From Microstegium vimineum (lineage: Eukaryota > Streptophyta > Magnoliopsida > Poales > Poaceae), in assembly GCA_022036555.1 (NCBI GenBank), contig CM039137.1, positions 25,785,862-25,849,861 of the forward strand: DNA of 64,000 nucleotides, read 5' to 3'. Each line of letters opens with the position of its first letter. The first letter of the stretch is position 1. A program made the position numbers and the translations under genes. Of this stretch, positions 1 to 11,837 are shown in pieces. Under the pieces are notes generated by a model that was not told the origin of the DNA, searched no databases, and saw only the letters and a program-made list of their open reading frames with translations.

Positions 1-388
1 TTCAGTATCTAATCTTGACACGGCTGGTCATTTCATTTGGCATCAACAAGATCTGTCAGTTCTAATCTCGACCCATTGATGTTCACTGTGGGGCTGGGAA
101 ACAAGTTCTGCGATATATTAAAGGGGGGCATTGATCATGGCTTGAGGATTCGAAAGTTCAGTTCCTCTCTTAGGAGCGTTTTAACTGACACCAATTGGGC
201 TGTGTCGATGCCGTGTCGATGATGGCCGCTTCTGTTATGTCACGCGACAACCGGCGCCACCAATTTGAGCTCTGGTTTCTACGGTGAAAATTTAGCATGC
301 GTATTCATGGCAATGAAGCAAACTGAGAAGACCATTGCAACATAAAGTTTAGCATGCGCATTCACGTAGAGCTCTCTGTCGGACTCCA

Positions 389-725
389 CTAGCTGTATGT
401 AGCCTGGCCTGAGTTGAACACTGGCCCAGGGCAGAACTCGAGCACGCCCAGCTCAGTCGCGAGGGAGTTGAAGTAGAACTTGCCCCGGAACGCCGCGATC
501 GGGCATATCAGATTCTTGTCGTACACGGGCTCGCCTATGTCGTAGTCATGTCTCACCCAACTGCCGGCCTCGTCCCCGAGGTGACGTACCAGATGCAGGC
601 GTCGCCGGGCTCGACCAAGAACACGACGCAACCGGGAGCCGTCGACTCGTCGGAGAGCAGGCAGTGCGAGCAGACAGTTGCGTGGAGCAGCCGCAGCGGT
701 GGAAGACGAGGCAGGGCAGCTCCAT
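389..725 (-). pseudogene. DUF295/F-box-like protein remnant, frameshifted
   Basis: On the minus strand a short ATG-led stretch (MELPCLVFHRC...) passes out of frame into a segment reading HCLLSDESTAPGCVVFLVEP and then CIWYVTSG before a stop. A different frame continues as LGDEAGSWVRHDYDIGEP and CPIAAFRGKFYFNS, ending at a stop at 389. The pieces, in this order, resemble the C-terminal part of the large grass family of DUF295/F-box-associated proteins. That assignment is from memory of the family and not from a search. At least one indel (near 560-590) and a missing middle part show that it is broken. It lies just downstream of the 4CL-like gene and shares its strand. Function is unlikely. Confidence 0.55.
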
Positions 726-1070
726 CGTCCTTGGCACCTGGGTCGATCTAGAAGACAGATCGAGTTCTGACCAAGATAAGAACACGAGAACACATAACGA
801 AATGGACAATAGATGCCACTATTCCTTGCATGGCACTTGTTTGCACACAAATTATCCCGTGATTATATGAAAGAAGCATGGGCATGCGGCGGTACAACCA
901 TCTAAGTAATCTGAATATCTGAGCAATCTAAAAACCGCCGCAGCATATAGTACATAATATCCCGGGTCGAGTATATATCCCCCGTCCCGAAAAAAAAATG
1001 GCACTCTTTTGGGGACAAAGGGTGTGCAACAAAAAGAACTTTCTCCTAGATTTTCACGTCATTATAGACT

Positions 1071-4000
1071 TCAAAGCTTGGAGGTCCCCATGGACACGGC
1101 CTGCTCTACAAGCTCCCGCCGCAAGATCTTCCCAGCAGGCGATTTGGGAATAGCAGAAACAAAGGCCACTCGACGAACTTTCTTGTACGGTGCGACCTGC
1201 CACAAAATAAATAAATAAAATTCAAATCAGGTCTTAATCTAGTGATATAGTACTCCATAGACAAGAATATCCGACATAAAGGGAACGACCAGTGCGAATG
1301 TACGATGCTTCCATCTCCACTGGAAAGTGGAGAGTTAGGTAGCTATACATAGCTATATGCACCAATATGCTACATGACATTTCAGTATCAACTTTTGCAT
1401 CAGGGCAAAGGATGCTATCATGTTTAACAGGAAACGAACAAGGGAACTAATAACAATACTGAAACATGTTGTTTAGCATTTAGCAAGAGATTCAACTCAA
1501 TTTGGCAACCTGCATAGTTTGTTTAGGTAAAGGTAGAACGTAACTGATTATGATGGGACACATCTAGTTCATTATTAAATTAATTGGAGCAGAATGTAAT
1601 CAAAAGAATAAGCATACCTTTTTAGCCACGAAATCCATGACTTGTTGCTCGGTAAGGTTTGAGCCTGGTTTCCTCACTATAAAAGCCATTGGTAGTTGCC
1701 CGGCATCTTCGTCTGGATACCTGCATATTGCATACAGAAGGGACATTTCATATATCGTCGCATGGCTTACAACAGCATTAGTTTGAATCAATGGTCCTTT
1801 AGTTTCTCAGGTTTTTGACAAGGTACTTACGGAATAACTGCTGCGTCAATGATATCAGGATGAGAATTCAGGATATGCTCCAGTTCAGCTGGAGGTACCT
1901 GAAGCAAGATTTATGTCAGTACCACGCAAACCCACACAAAAATTTATGATATGAATTCTTGAATTTTAATGCTAATAATGTAGTTTTAAACTAGCTGTGC
2001 AGCACCTGATATCCCTTGTATTTTATCAACTCTTTCAACCGATCAACAATGTACAGAAACCCCTCCTCATTGAAGTAGCACAGGTCACCGGTTTTCAACC
2101 AGCCATCTGAATCCACTGTTGCTGCATTCGCCTCGTTGTCACCCACATAACCTGAAAAAAATCATCATATGGTTCATTTAGTAGCGCCCCACAAAAAAGA
2201 CATGCTCAAAGATTCAAGGGAAATATCTAAAATACCAAAATTCTCTGGGAACATATTGCCTTAGAGATGTGTCAATTCATTATGCTTTATGTGTGAACCA
2301 ATAAGAGTTCCCATGCTACTGCAAACCATATGCCTTAGAGATGTGCCAAAATTCTCTGATTGTAGCAGTATCCTTAAGAAAAGGAATGCTACTGGCAAAC
2401 CATGAAATACTCTGATGAAGTCAGTTCACGAATAGTTCAAGTCCAGTTAACAGTGGCTAGCTTACATTCTAAACAGCTGCTTCATTGCATGAAAGCATAA
2501 GAGCGGTGTTCTGGTTTTCAGATATAAAACACCCACGTACACACATGGCAAGCTGGTAAGATACCATTGCAACAAACATCAGTGGCAGAGTGGCATTACT
2601 ATTCATTAGGAACAGAACACGCAGCCATGTATTGTCGTGATGCAGATCTGTGGCTATAACTATTAACTAATCCCTAAAGGTACTGTACTGATCACATGAC
2701 TTTGGTTGGGACAAATGTTTAAGCAGCATGACCAAAAGCCCCTATAAAAACATGGCGAGCAAACCATGCTGCTTGAGAATTAAGAAACCTCGCCTGACAA
2801 ATGCATAACTTCCACATGACAGCTCCATCAGTGGCGGATCCAGGATGCGATCAAGGAGGGACTAATTAATAAAGATGATGATTGACGATGAAAATTTAAT
2901 CATGATTTAGAAGTAATACTTACTATCTAGAAATTTTTGATGAATTTTATAGAGATTTAATGGAGAAATGAGTGAATTTTATAGAGATTTGGTGGAGAAA
3001 TGACTGAAATTTATAGCTATATAATAGAGGACTGAGGCCATGGGGGGGGGGGGGGGGGGCGCCTGGATCCGCCCATGGCTCCATCACTCAGACAAACCAA
3101 ACCGTACAATCAAACCGTGTGATTATACAGTAGTATATATGACAGGACGTCTCACGAGAAGCATCATGGGGAAGAACCTTCGCATGCAAAGTTCAGCCAA
3201 TAAACAAAGCTATCATCACCAGACAGTACAAGAACTACTTGTAGTTTACACTCTCAACTTGCCTTTCATGACGACCGGTCCCCGGACCCAGAGCTCGCCG
3301 CGCTGCCCAGGCCCCAGCGCCTCGCCCGTGGAGGGATCGACGATCTTCGCCTCCAAGTGCGATGCCAGCTTCCCGACCGAACCGTACGCTTTGCACTCAT
3401 CTGGCCCGACCGTTGAAGCGACGGCGCCAGATGTCTCCGTCAGACCGTAGCCCTGGAAAGTGGAAACAACAACATAGTAGATTCAGAATGGAATCTGCGG
3501 TGCGCCGCCCGACGTTAACTGATTATAATCGTGCAGGTTGCATGAAACCTGAATGAGTTCTATGTTGGGGAAGATGGCGACGAAGCGCTCGGCGACCTCG
3601 CGGCCGAGTGGCGCGCCGCCGATGCCGATGACAAGGAGGGAGGAGAGGTCGCGGCGTCGCGCTTCCTCGGACTTGATCATGGCCACCAGCACCGGGGGCG
3701 CCGCGGGCAGCAGCGTGACGCGGTACCGCTCGATGGCGCGCAGCGCGGCGACGAAGTCGAAGCGTTCCATGAGGACGGCGGTCTCCCCCATGGCCACGGA
3801 CCTCAGCATCATCATGAACCCGAACACATGGAAGAGCGGGAGGGGGAACAGCGTCACCGCAGGCGGGAGCGGCTCCTCGCCGGCCTCGGCAGCCTCCTTC
3901 TCCGCTATAGCCCGGTTGTCCCTGTTCGCGCAGATCACCGCGATGAGGTTGCGGTGAGAGACCGCGACGGCCTTGACCCGGCCCGTAGTGCCCGACGAGT

Positions 4001-4583
4001 ACAGCACGGCCGCCGTGTCGGACTGCTTCACCGCCACCGGCGGGGGCGGCGCCGCACCGCCGGCGGAGGACAGGCATCTGTACTCATCCGAGCCGATGAC
4101 GACGCACCTGAGGTTCCTCGGCAGCTTAGTGGCCACCTCGGGGGCCGCGAGCGCGACGACCGGTCTGGAGAGCGCGACCATGTGCGCGTACTCCTCGGCG
4201 GTGGACGCCGGGTTGGCAGGCGAGACGACAGCGCCGATGGACATGAGCGCGAAGTCTATGACGGCGACGTCGATGCGGGACGGGGAGACGACGAGGGCGA
4301 CGTCCCCTGGGCGGAGGCCGAGGACGGACCAGAGGCCCCCCGCGAGGGAGCGGACGGCGGCGAGGAAGGAGGGGTAGGAGACGGCAATGCCGGAGGCGGC
4401 GTCGACGAGGGCGGGGCGGTCGGGGAGCGGGGAGGAGAGGATTGAGAAAGCGTAGGCTGACGCGGTGGCCGGGAGCGAGTCCGGCGGGAGCGCGACGGAC
4501 GGGCGCATGCTGTGGAAGGTCCGCGTCGCGGCGCAGAAGCCGCTACGCGGGTCGATCCCGCCGGGCGGGCACGGCTCGGCCAT
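1071..4583 (-). CDS. 4-coumarate:CoA ligase-like acyl-activating enzyme, peroxisomal
   Basis: Six exons join in frame to 555 residues: 4583-3549, 3452-3263, 2151-2006, 1898-1831, 1720-1618 and 1196-1071. It is an ANL-superfamily adenylate-forming enzyme, expected to activate a carboxylic acid with ATP and load it onto CoA. Box I is at residues 195-212 (SSGTTGRVKAVAVSHRN), with Ala where classical 4CLs have Gly after the Lys. GYGLTET is at 346-352, GELWVRG at 397-403, a KTGDL adenylation loop follows near 430, and the catalytic-Lys motif SPAGKILRREL lies near the C-terminus. The last three residues are SKL, a type-1 peroxisomal signal. This fits the 4CLL/OPCL1-like clade, which includes jasmonate-precursor and fatty-acid ligases, better than lignin 4CLs. 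The substrate cannot be read from the sequence. Intron 2 uses a GC donor (AAG|GCAAGT) and carries a MITE. Confidence 0.93.
2829..3076. mobile_element. MITE inside intron 2 of the 4CL-like gene
   Basis: The ends are inverted copies: CAGTGGCGGATCCAGG on the left and CCTGGATCCGCCCATG on the right, about 250 bp apart, with an AT-rich middle. Such GTGGCGGA-type ends are common on grass MITEs. A run of 18 G (3042-3059) sits next to the right end. It lies in the roughly 1.1-kb intron between exons 2 and 3. The superfamily is not settled because I see no clear target duplication. Confidence 0.6.
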
Positions 4584-4971
4584 CGCGGAGTGGGGCGTGG
4601 CGGATGCGGGAGCGACGCCGCGGATCGGTTTGGCTGGCTCGGTTTTTGTGGGGATTGGGCGAGCGAAAATTATTGTTGTGCGAGCGGAGCGCTGCTGCGC
4701 GGCAGTTGGAGTGGCCGCTGGTCGGGGATGGATGGGAGGTTGGGGGTTGTGGGCTCGAGTACTTCACGGAGACAGGACCAGAGGAGGGAAGACGACGAGG
4801 GCAGGTGGCAGAGAAGCCATAGACGCAGGGAGACGTGGCCGGGTGCAGTCCTGGCCCGGGCAGGACTAGTGTTGCCAGCTACTAGCAGTAGATGTGGTGG
4901 GGCCTGGGCTGGTCCGGGTCACAAGCCTATCTGGGCCTTGTACAAACCTCTCTTTTTTAATTTTATTATGA

Positions 4972-5799
4972 CTAGCAAATATGCAATAGGATTGATTTTT
5001 TCAATCTCAAACTTTGATATTGTCAGCGACCATGTACGGTCATGATAATATTTAATATAAAATATCTTATTTGTTTGATTATATATATATTTAGTCCTGG
5101 CTGCCAACATGGTGTCCTTTTGATTTTGATTTGAAGTTCTTTTATTTTGTTTTAGTACTGACAGTGTGGGATTGTTTAATTTCTATTAATGTTATCCTAT
5201 TTCTATTTGGATTAGATTAGTTTTTATGTTTTTTGAAAGTCTCACGTGGTTGTCGACACGTGCACAACCATGATAAAATTTTACATTATGAAAATACCTT
5301 ATGTTTGATTATTTGTTCATAGTCATGACTGCTGACGTCGTGTCTACTTGTTTGATTATTTATGCTTAGTCATGATTGTCAACGTCGTGCCTTTTTTAAT
5401 TTAATATATAGAGCTCTTATTTTTTTTATTAGTATCAATAATGCGAGATTGCTTAATTCTATTCTTATTATCCTATTTTTATTTGGATTAGAATTTCTTT
5501 TTATGTTATTTGGAAGTCTAACGTGTTTCATAATAGCATGTAGGATTTAGAGCTCTATTTGGATTACAATTAGAATTCCTAGTAAGGTTATATTAAAAAA
5601 AAACTCTATTTGTAATCAAACTCTATATCATGCTAGACAATACCTATTCTAACTCGTATATGAGCACATATTGTATATTTATAATTCTGGACGGAATAAA
5701 CTCTCAATTACCCGACAGTTAGAGCGGAGACGGATCTAAAAAAAATGGATGGACGAAAAAAAGAGGCTGAAATTTTGCCTCTTTATTAATAGGTATAGA
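4972..5799 (-). mobile_element. Non-autonomous Helitron
   Basis: On the minus strand the element starts TCTATACCTATTAATAAAG at 5799. It ends in CTAG at 4975-4972, preceded by a short hairpin (GATTGA/TCAATC, about 4990-5007). It is flanked by A on the 5' side and T on the 3' side, as Helitrons insert between A and T. The 5' terminus is repeated once more (ending at 5817), so the end may be either copy. No Rep/helicase is encoded, so movement would need an autonomous partner. The inside is AT-rich and partly made of two direct repeats. A second element with the same type of 5' end lies at 53.3-54.7 kb. Confidence 0.65.
5011..5530. repeat. Two diverged direct repeats inside the Helitron
   Basis: Two units of roughly 250 bp follow each other. 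Each contains in order a gtcatga..., a tgtttgatta block, a gccaacatgg/gtcaacgtcg-type block, a run of T/A, a gcgagattg-like block, tattatcctatttctatttggatta, and gaaagtctcacgtg or its variant. The units have diverged by substitutions and short indels. Confidence 0.55.
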
Positions 5800-5815
5800 T
5801 TTATTAATAGGTATA

Positions 5816-6268
5816 GATTAAGTCCACTTTTGTCCTCTCAACTATCACGCTGGTCTAATTTTAGTCTTCAACTCCAAAACCGTCTAGTCCAGGTACCCTG
5901 ACTTGCAAAACCACTCAACGAAGACCCCTGTGCATGGTTCAGGTGGTTTTTGACCGTCCACGCGGCGTTTGACAGCCACGTTGACGCGGGGTCCTCTCAC
6001 TGACACGTGGGACCACTTGTCAGCTAGGTGTTGGAGAGGTGTTGGAGGTGGAAGATGGAGCTGACAAGTGGGTCCCACGTGTCAGTGAGAGGACTCCACG
6101 CCAACGTGGCTGTTAACGCCACGTGGACGATCAAAAACCACCTGAACCGTGCGCAGGGGTCTTCGTTGAGTGGTTTTGTAAGTTAGGGTGTCTGGATTAG
6201 ACGGTTTTTGAGTTGGGGGCTAAAATTAAATCAACGTGGTAGTTGAGGACAAAAACGGACTTAATCCA
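5816..6268. mobile_element. Fold-back element with ~210-bp inverted arms
   Basis: The left arm (about 5816-6027) begins gattaagtccacttttgtcc and is matched by the reverse complement of the right arm (about 6056-6268, ending ggacttaatcc). Matching blocks include aaaaccactcaacgaagacc, ggttcaggtggtttttga, agccacgttg and cctctcactgacacgtggga. A spacer of only about 30 bp separates the arms. There is no ORF. A transcript through it would form a long near-perfect hairpin, a typical small-RNA source. It starts directly at the duplicated end of the neighbouring Helitron. Confidence 0.8.
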
Positions 6269-7208
6269 TTTTATTATACATTTCTTTAACAACTTATTAC
6301 AGATCGAACCGTCGGTACACGACTTTATTTTTTCAGAACCTTCTATCAATCAAATACATTCCAGAATTTCTAGAACACGCAGTTAACGTGAGGATACGGC
6401 GCCTATAGTCGTACTTAGGTTGATGGCGCCCCTCGTTATGACCGCCAATCATCCGTCATAAACAAAACATATACTAGTAGTCACTCATAATTATTAAAGG
6501 CTAGATTCAGATTACTATGCACAAGATAAACCCTTCACATAGACGACCTTCGTGCCATGCAACAGCTAACGAGCGCTATGTCTGTTGTTGGTATTAGAGC
6601 AACTCTAACTCACCTTCTAAACATGCCCCTATTCTAAATCTAGGGACTTTGTTTAAAAAAATCAACTTCAATACATCTTTAATTTGGGCTCTTATTTTAG
6701 GAGGGCTCTCAAAGTTTAGTTTTGGGTCTCAGAAAAAAGATCAGCATATTCCTCTCCCCCAAATTAAAGACTATAGCTGGAGTTGAACTTTAAATTTAAC
6801 CCTCAAATTTTACAGACCACCTCCCAAATAAAAATGTAGAGGTTTGATTTATGACGTGTGGCTGGAGATGGTCGCGCTGGTGCCCTGAATAGCCCCGCGT
6901 GGCTCCGTCAAGGCGCTCGCGTGCGCGCATGCCGTTCCTCTCTTTTTGAATTTTGATTACTAATTGATTGATTGATGATTTGCTAGTAGTTTAAGCGGAT
7001 ACGGGATCACCAATTCATCATGGTCAAGCTGTTCCTCATATTAGGCATGATGCGGATTGTTCAGAAAGCTCAGGCTTGTATCGTTGCGCTACAGTCGTCG
7101 TCAAGGTATGTATTTGTCAAGCTTATTCTGGAAACGGGTTCACTGACCACGGCGAAGGCTTTGCGCTCTGAGTCTGACGCCCTCTATCTGAGCCTAGCTT
7201 CTATTTTG
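6269..7208. other. Intergenic, no gene seen
   Basis: AT-rich DNA with no supported coding exon. The stretch from about 6595 (agagcaactctaactc) to about 6870 (ggctggagatggtcg) looks like a decayed TIR element because this kind of start and end is frequent in grass repeats. The arms are too diverged for a firm call. Confidence 0.5.
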
Positions 7209-7460
7209 TACTCCCTCAGTCATAAAAAAGAGGTTGTTATAAGATATGTATCGGTTAAATTTTCTTAATTTTAACTAAGTTTGTAGAAAATACATGTAAT
7301 ATTTATATCTCTAAATAGATTTGTTAAAAACTAGACTTAAAAATCTTTCCGATGATACTAATTACTTAACATAATTATTTATATACTTTAATATATAATT
7401 ATCGGTATTTTGAAAACGTTGACTTCTCGAGAAGCGAGAATGACATCGACGAAGGGAGTA
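7209..7460. mobile_element. Mariner/Stowaway-like MITE (tactccctc family)
   Basis: It starts TACTCCCTCAGTCATAA and ends GACGAAGGGAGTA, flanked by TA. The interior (atatataattatcggt..., tctcgagaagcgaga) is the inverted counterpart of the interior of the element at 59778-60017, so the two belong to one family in opposite orientation. Confidence 0.75.
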
Positions 7461-9023
7461 TGAGGGTATCCAAAATCTATCCGATTAATTTGTAACGATC
7501 AGAATAATTCTGATGGAAAACGATCCGTTTCGGAGAAAGCGAACGAAACATAAGAAAGCGAACGACCCGGTTAATTTGTAACGATTTGATATTTTGATTA
7601 TAGTTTGTATTTCGAGTTGGTGGATGTGCACGATCTAGATCACTCGGGTCTCGGTTGGGACCCAGATCAGTGATATGTTTGGCTTCGTCGCCTCGCAAGC
7701 TTTATATCTAACATTTTTGTTTGCTACCTTGCGAACCCAGAATTAATGAAGGGACTACGTGGGTGTTGATAAAAGAAAAAAGATATTGCAGCAATGATAT
7801 ATTGATATGGAGCAGACCAGTTCTGATCCTGGAAGGGTTCAATCATCACATCACTATATCAGTGTCAGCGTCAATGTCAAATACGTTTGCATTTGGTGTA
7901 ATCCACGTGTGGCGGACGCTAGTGTGTACTAGTACATTTCAATTTGCTATGCAAGTGGACGTCTGCATTTGGTGTAATCCACGTGATAGTTTTTTTTATC
8001 CGATTGACACTCGCTTAAACTACTTTCAACTTATTTTAATCTGTTTTAGCTTATTCTCTTTCGCATAATATTATTTAATCAGTCGAAATTAACCGACCAA
8101 ATAGATGTCGAACAATACAGTTTATCCCAACCATGCAAGGTTAGTAATTAAAGTAGAGATGACAACCAAAGTACATCTGTACATATGATTAGGTTTCGGC
8201 TTTGACGAGCCATTCTGCTGTCGAACTCGTGCAGGCCTCGTTGAAGCCATTTTTTGTTGTACAGTACATACGTGCGCTCACCCGAGTGGTGAAGACAGAG
8301 AGATCGAAGAGGTGCAGATCCTTATAGCAGCTAACCATAAGCGGAGGCGGCAAAATATGCATGACCACTGACCAGGCGGCGTAGCTAGCTCCTCCCCCTC
8401 CTCCACGCCGCTGCACGTGTAGTGCAAAGCCGGTGGCTGCATACGTTCACTTGCTAACCAGAACGAACAACTAAAGGAGGCTGGCCCATCAAGAGAAGGA
8501 AATGTTGACACTGAAAAATCCCGATCACCAGCCGCCCGAGAATTGGCCGACTGAGGCCCGTGTCGTCAAACAACAAGTCCAGGAGATCGACTTATCTCCA
8601 ATGCAGGATAACTTGATTTTGAGTTTCACGGGCGTGCTAGTCAGTTTAATCCGGTAGCTAACAAGATATACCGTGCATCGGCTAAAACATATTCATATAT
8701 AAGATAAAGTGTAACTCAACGAGTCGATGCGCTCTCCAATTGGTGGGTAGAAGCAAAAAAAATGAGTAATGTTCCAAACAAAAATTTGAGTAGAGGGACA
8801 CCCAATCAAAATATAGGGACGCTGATTTGGGTGCCCTGCTGAAGTTGCTGTACAGCAACAGGATTACGTGTGTTTGGTACGAATTTGAAGTCTGAGAAAA
8901 CATATTACTTTCATCGCAAAAGTGAAGAGTCAAATCAGAAATACTAATACACGATGTGCCATCATAAAGTAACAGATACCAATACAACTGTTAACTGCAA
9001 CTTCAGAATTGTTGCTCTCTACT
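7461..9023. other. Intergenic, downstream of the phosphorylase-like gene
   Basis: No supported exon. A direct repeat of about 20 bp (catttggtgtaatccacgtg) occurs at about 7890-7910 and 7968-7985. The part nearest 9023 should hold the 3' UTR of the minus-strand gene. Confidence 0.5.
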
Positions 9024-10631
9024 CTAGGAACCTATATCCGAGTTGCAACCAACAGAGCTGGTCACGAAGTCGAGCACGCATCGGTTCAACTCCTGAAATT
9101 CTGTTTCAGAAAGAGCTGCTTCAAGCAAAAATCTGCATATGTTTGCCTCAGAGGCTTCGTCGTAATCCTTCCTCCTCTTCAGCACCAAATGGCCACTGAG
9201 CTCCCAGATTGCTGGATTGATTCTCATGTCGAGGAACTCTTGGCTCGCCTTTCCAAGGAGCTGCTTCTGCGCATAGCACTGACCAATCGGTTTTGAGGGA
9301 GATAAACGTCAACACATTGCTAAAGGACGAATCGTGAACATTGTTTCAGAGTTCAGAACTTACAAACAACTGAGGTTGCATGGCAATACCTGTGGTAGGA
9401 GGAAAACTCTCTTGCCGGATTCAGAGATGAGGACATTGAAAGGTCTGTTGTTCTCTTGCAAGAATATGCAGACTTTGGAGACCACATCCGACAAATCTTC
9501 CAAGCTTGCACCACCTTCGAACACAAATCCATTTACTGGATAATCCACCAGGTGAAAAATGCTCACGCTATTCCCTAGGCTTGTGAGCTTCTGTATGGTC
9601 GCCTTTTCAACTGGATATCTTACTTTCAGGTAGTATGCCTGATGAACAAAATGTCAGTATATGACTTGCTGAAAGGATTGTAATGTACAGACTGTTGTCA
9701 ATTGTCATACTGAAACCCAGAAGTATTTGACATAGACATTCTAAAGACTAACCTGAAAGTGAAGGTGGTTGATAGTTGCAAAGCCACCCAAGCTGTTATA
9801 ACCAACTCTGAAGAAGGGATTCCTTGCCTCTCTTGCAACATGCATGGCTATTAAAAAGCTCTCTTGATCAATCCTTTGCGGTAAACAGTCCTGGATCTTG
9901 GGAGTCAAAAGGACATGGCAGTAGCCAATTGGACTCACCTGTGACTCGGAAGATGACAAAAATGGTAATCAAATCATGCCGTATTTCTACCAGTAAAGCA
10001 TTAAGTAAATTTGAGAGGAGGGGGGGGGGGGGGGGGGGGGGGGGCACTGACATTGATCAAGATAGCACTAGAAGTTGAAACAGTATCAGGAACACCATCA
10101 AAATATTGTGCAGAGTTTTTCTCAGCTTCATTGAATCTAAAGATCACCTCCAATGGGCTAACTTTTGTGAAATTAAACTTCTCACTGACAAATGGCTGGA
10201 GGACTTGGTTCATTGTGAACTCAGTTGGCCGTTTCTTATGATCACGTCCTTCAATTAATGTTGCCACAAAATTGTGTTCTCCAGGTAGCACCTATGGCAT
10301 GATCATGCATTAAGAGAGAAAAATGAAATCACCCAAAAGATACCTGACCAGTTAATTGGAGAGAATCAGATAATGAAAAAAAACCTTTGTCTCACAGGAA
10401 CTGATGTCATGGTGAAAAAAGCCCCTCGTTTTGCGATCATCCCACTGCAATAATCGCTCATGTTTATATTTTAAATAGCATTCTTTAAATACAAATCGTA
10501 ATCATAATCAGAATGCAGAGATGATGTGCCTCAGATATGTAAAAATTACAAACCTCATTAAAAAGTTTGTGTAGAAATGGTGACGAATCTGAACCTTCAT
10601 GCTCTGTCAGGTCAAAACTAGTGCCATCCAT
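9024..10631 (-). CDS. GGP: GDP-L-galactose phosphorylase-like protein (VTC2/VTC5 type)
   Basis: Six exons join in frame from an internal ATG at 10631: 10631-10554 (coding part of an exon starting at 10648), 10444-10385, 10291-10052, 9938-9753, 9638-9390 and 9278-9024. They give 355 residues. Enzymes of this family transfer phosphate to GDP-L-galactose, giving L-galactose 1-phosphate, the committed step of plant ascorbate synthesis. Family marks are WDDRKTRGFF with SSCETK (residues 27-46), INVSPIGYCHVLL near 124-136, and the HIT-like catalytic HLHFQ at 184-188. AYYLKVRYPVE follows. The protein is shorter than the roughly 440 residues of VTC2. The reading frame stays open upstream of this ATG, and a candidate exon at 11838-11962 splices in frame, so the true N-terminus may be longer. 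It is divergent enough that activity should be tested. A 25-base G run lies in the third intron beside its donor. Confidence 0.88.
10020..10044. repeat. Run of 25 G (C on the gene's strand)
   Basis: An uninterrupted mononucleotide G run lies within the intron 10051-9939 of the minus-strand phosphorylase-like gene. On the sense strand it is a C tract starting 7 bases into the intron, right after the donor AAT|GTCAGTG. Such runs are length-unstable and hard to sequence. Confidence 0.95.
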
Positions 10632-11837
10632 GGTTACTTTTGTTTCAGCTGAAAGCAAGGTCAAAATATACAGGAATCAGAAAGCGCGTGCAATATATGA
10701 GTTTGTGTTAGCTAAGTTCCATATAGCTCATTACACTGCGTCCAATACAAGGTCGCTATGAACTACCATCACTTAACCCAATTGTTCATAGGGGAGTATG
10801 TAACAGTCGTGCAAAAGAAAAAAAAAACCCCGAAAGATGTAAAAAACAAAATAGATGCATGAAGTAGACGGGTTATTTTATTGCCCAGCTCAGCATTTGG
10901 GTTTGTCCCAATCCAAGGGCTGAAAACCACTCCCAAATGCACAAATCAATTCCTATTTTTCCACCGCCAGTTTTTCCACACCACATGTTCAATTGATCCA
11001 AGTGTGCTGTCGATGACAAGTCATAAAGGCCAGTAGGCCACTCTTTTCCCTGACCACGAGCACAGAAATATCACATCAGCTGGGTTAAGAGAACGAAGCC
11101 GACGTACCGAAGAAACGCCGCCGGGAGGTTCGGTATCGGCGAGCTCTCGACGCCGCGGGAGCAGAAGCAGGAGCAACCCGCGACAGCGATGGAACGAGCT
11201 GGGTTAGAAAAGCAGTGTCTGACATATATAGGAAATGCCCAAACTTCAACTTTTTTTGCGGGGGATGCGGGTGGAAATGGCCCCCAAGGGTTGGATCTCA
11301 CTCAAAGGAGGCCTTCCCGGCTTCCCCCAAGTCAGCAGCTAGATTTGGGTGGCTTTGCTGAGAGATTTCTCGCGGTGAAGACGGTGGATTCACGGCAACC
11401 CCACGTGGATAAGAGAAGGGAAACCGGGAGGTGAGCAGGAGCGCCAGGGACGGCCACGACGAGAGGAAGGTGCGGCCGCAACGCTCCGTATGCGTCATAT
11501 CACGATCATCAGTCGCGATCCCAAATCCGGGATTGATTTGCAACAATTTTGTACGTACGTGGTTACTATTGTGGACTGCGACCGCGGTCGCCGGCGGACG
11601 CCGCTCGCCCAAGACCACGAGGGGATGCTTCGTGGTTGGAGGACGGAAACCAGAGACGGGTACGCAGGAGGGACATCCCCAAAGTTACCGACAGCCCCGC
11701 GCTGTTGTGCCGCTTTCTCTGCAGGCACGACTGCTCAGCTCAGCACCCTAGGAACTAGGAAGCGATCTCGGATGCAGCCAGCAACGGAGTGAGCGAGATG
11801 AGCAGCGAGCCAGCAATGAACAGGGAAAGGAACGCAC

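Noticed and set aside
7020..7268. 82-codon plus frame
   Set aside because: Its 3' part runs into the MITE at 7209, and it has no recognisable motif.
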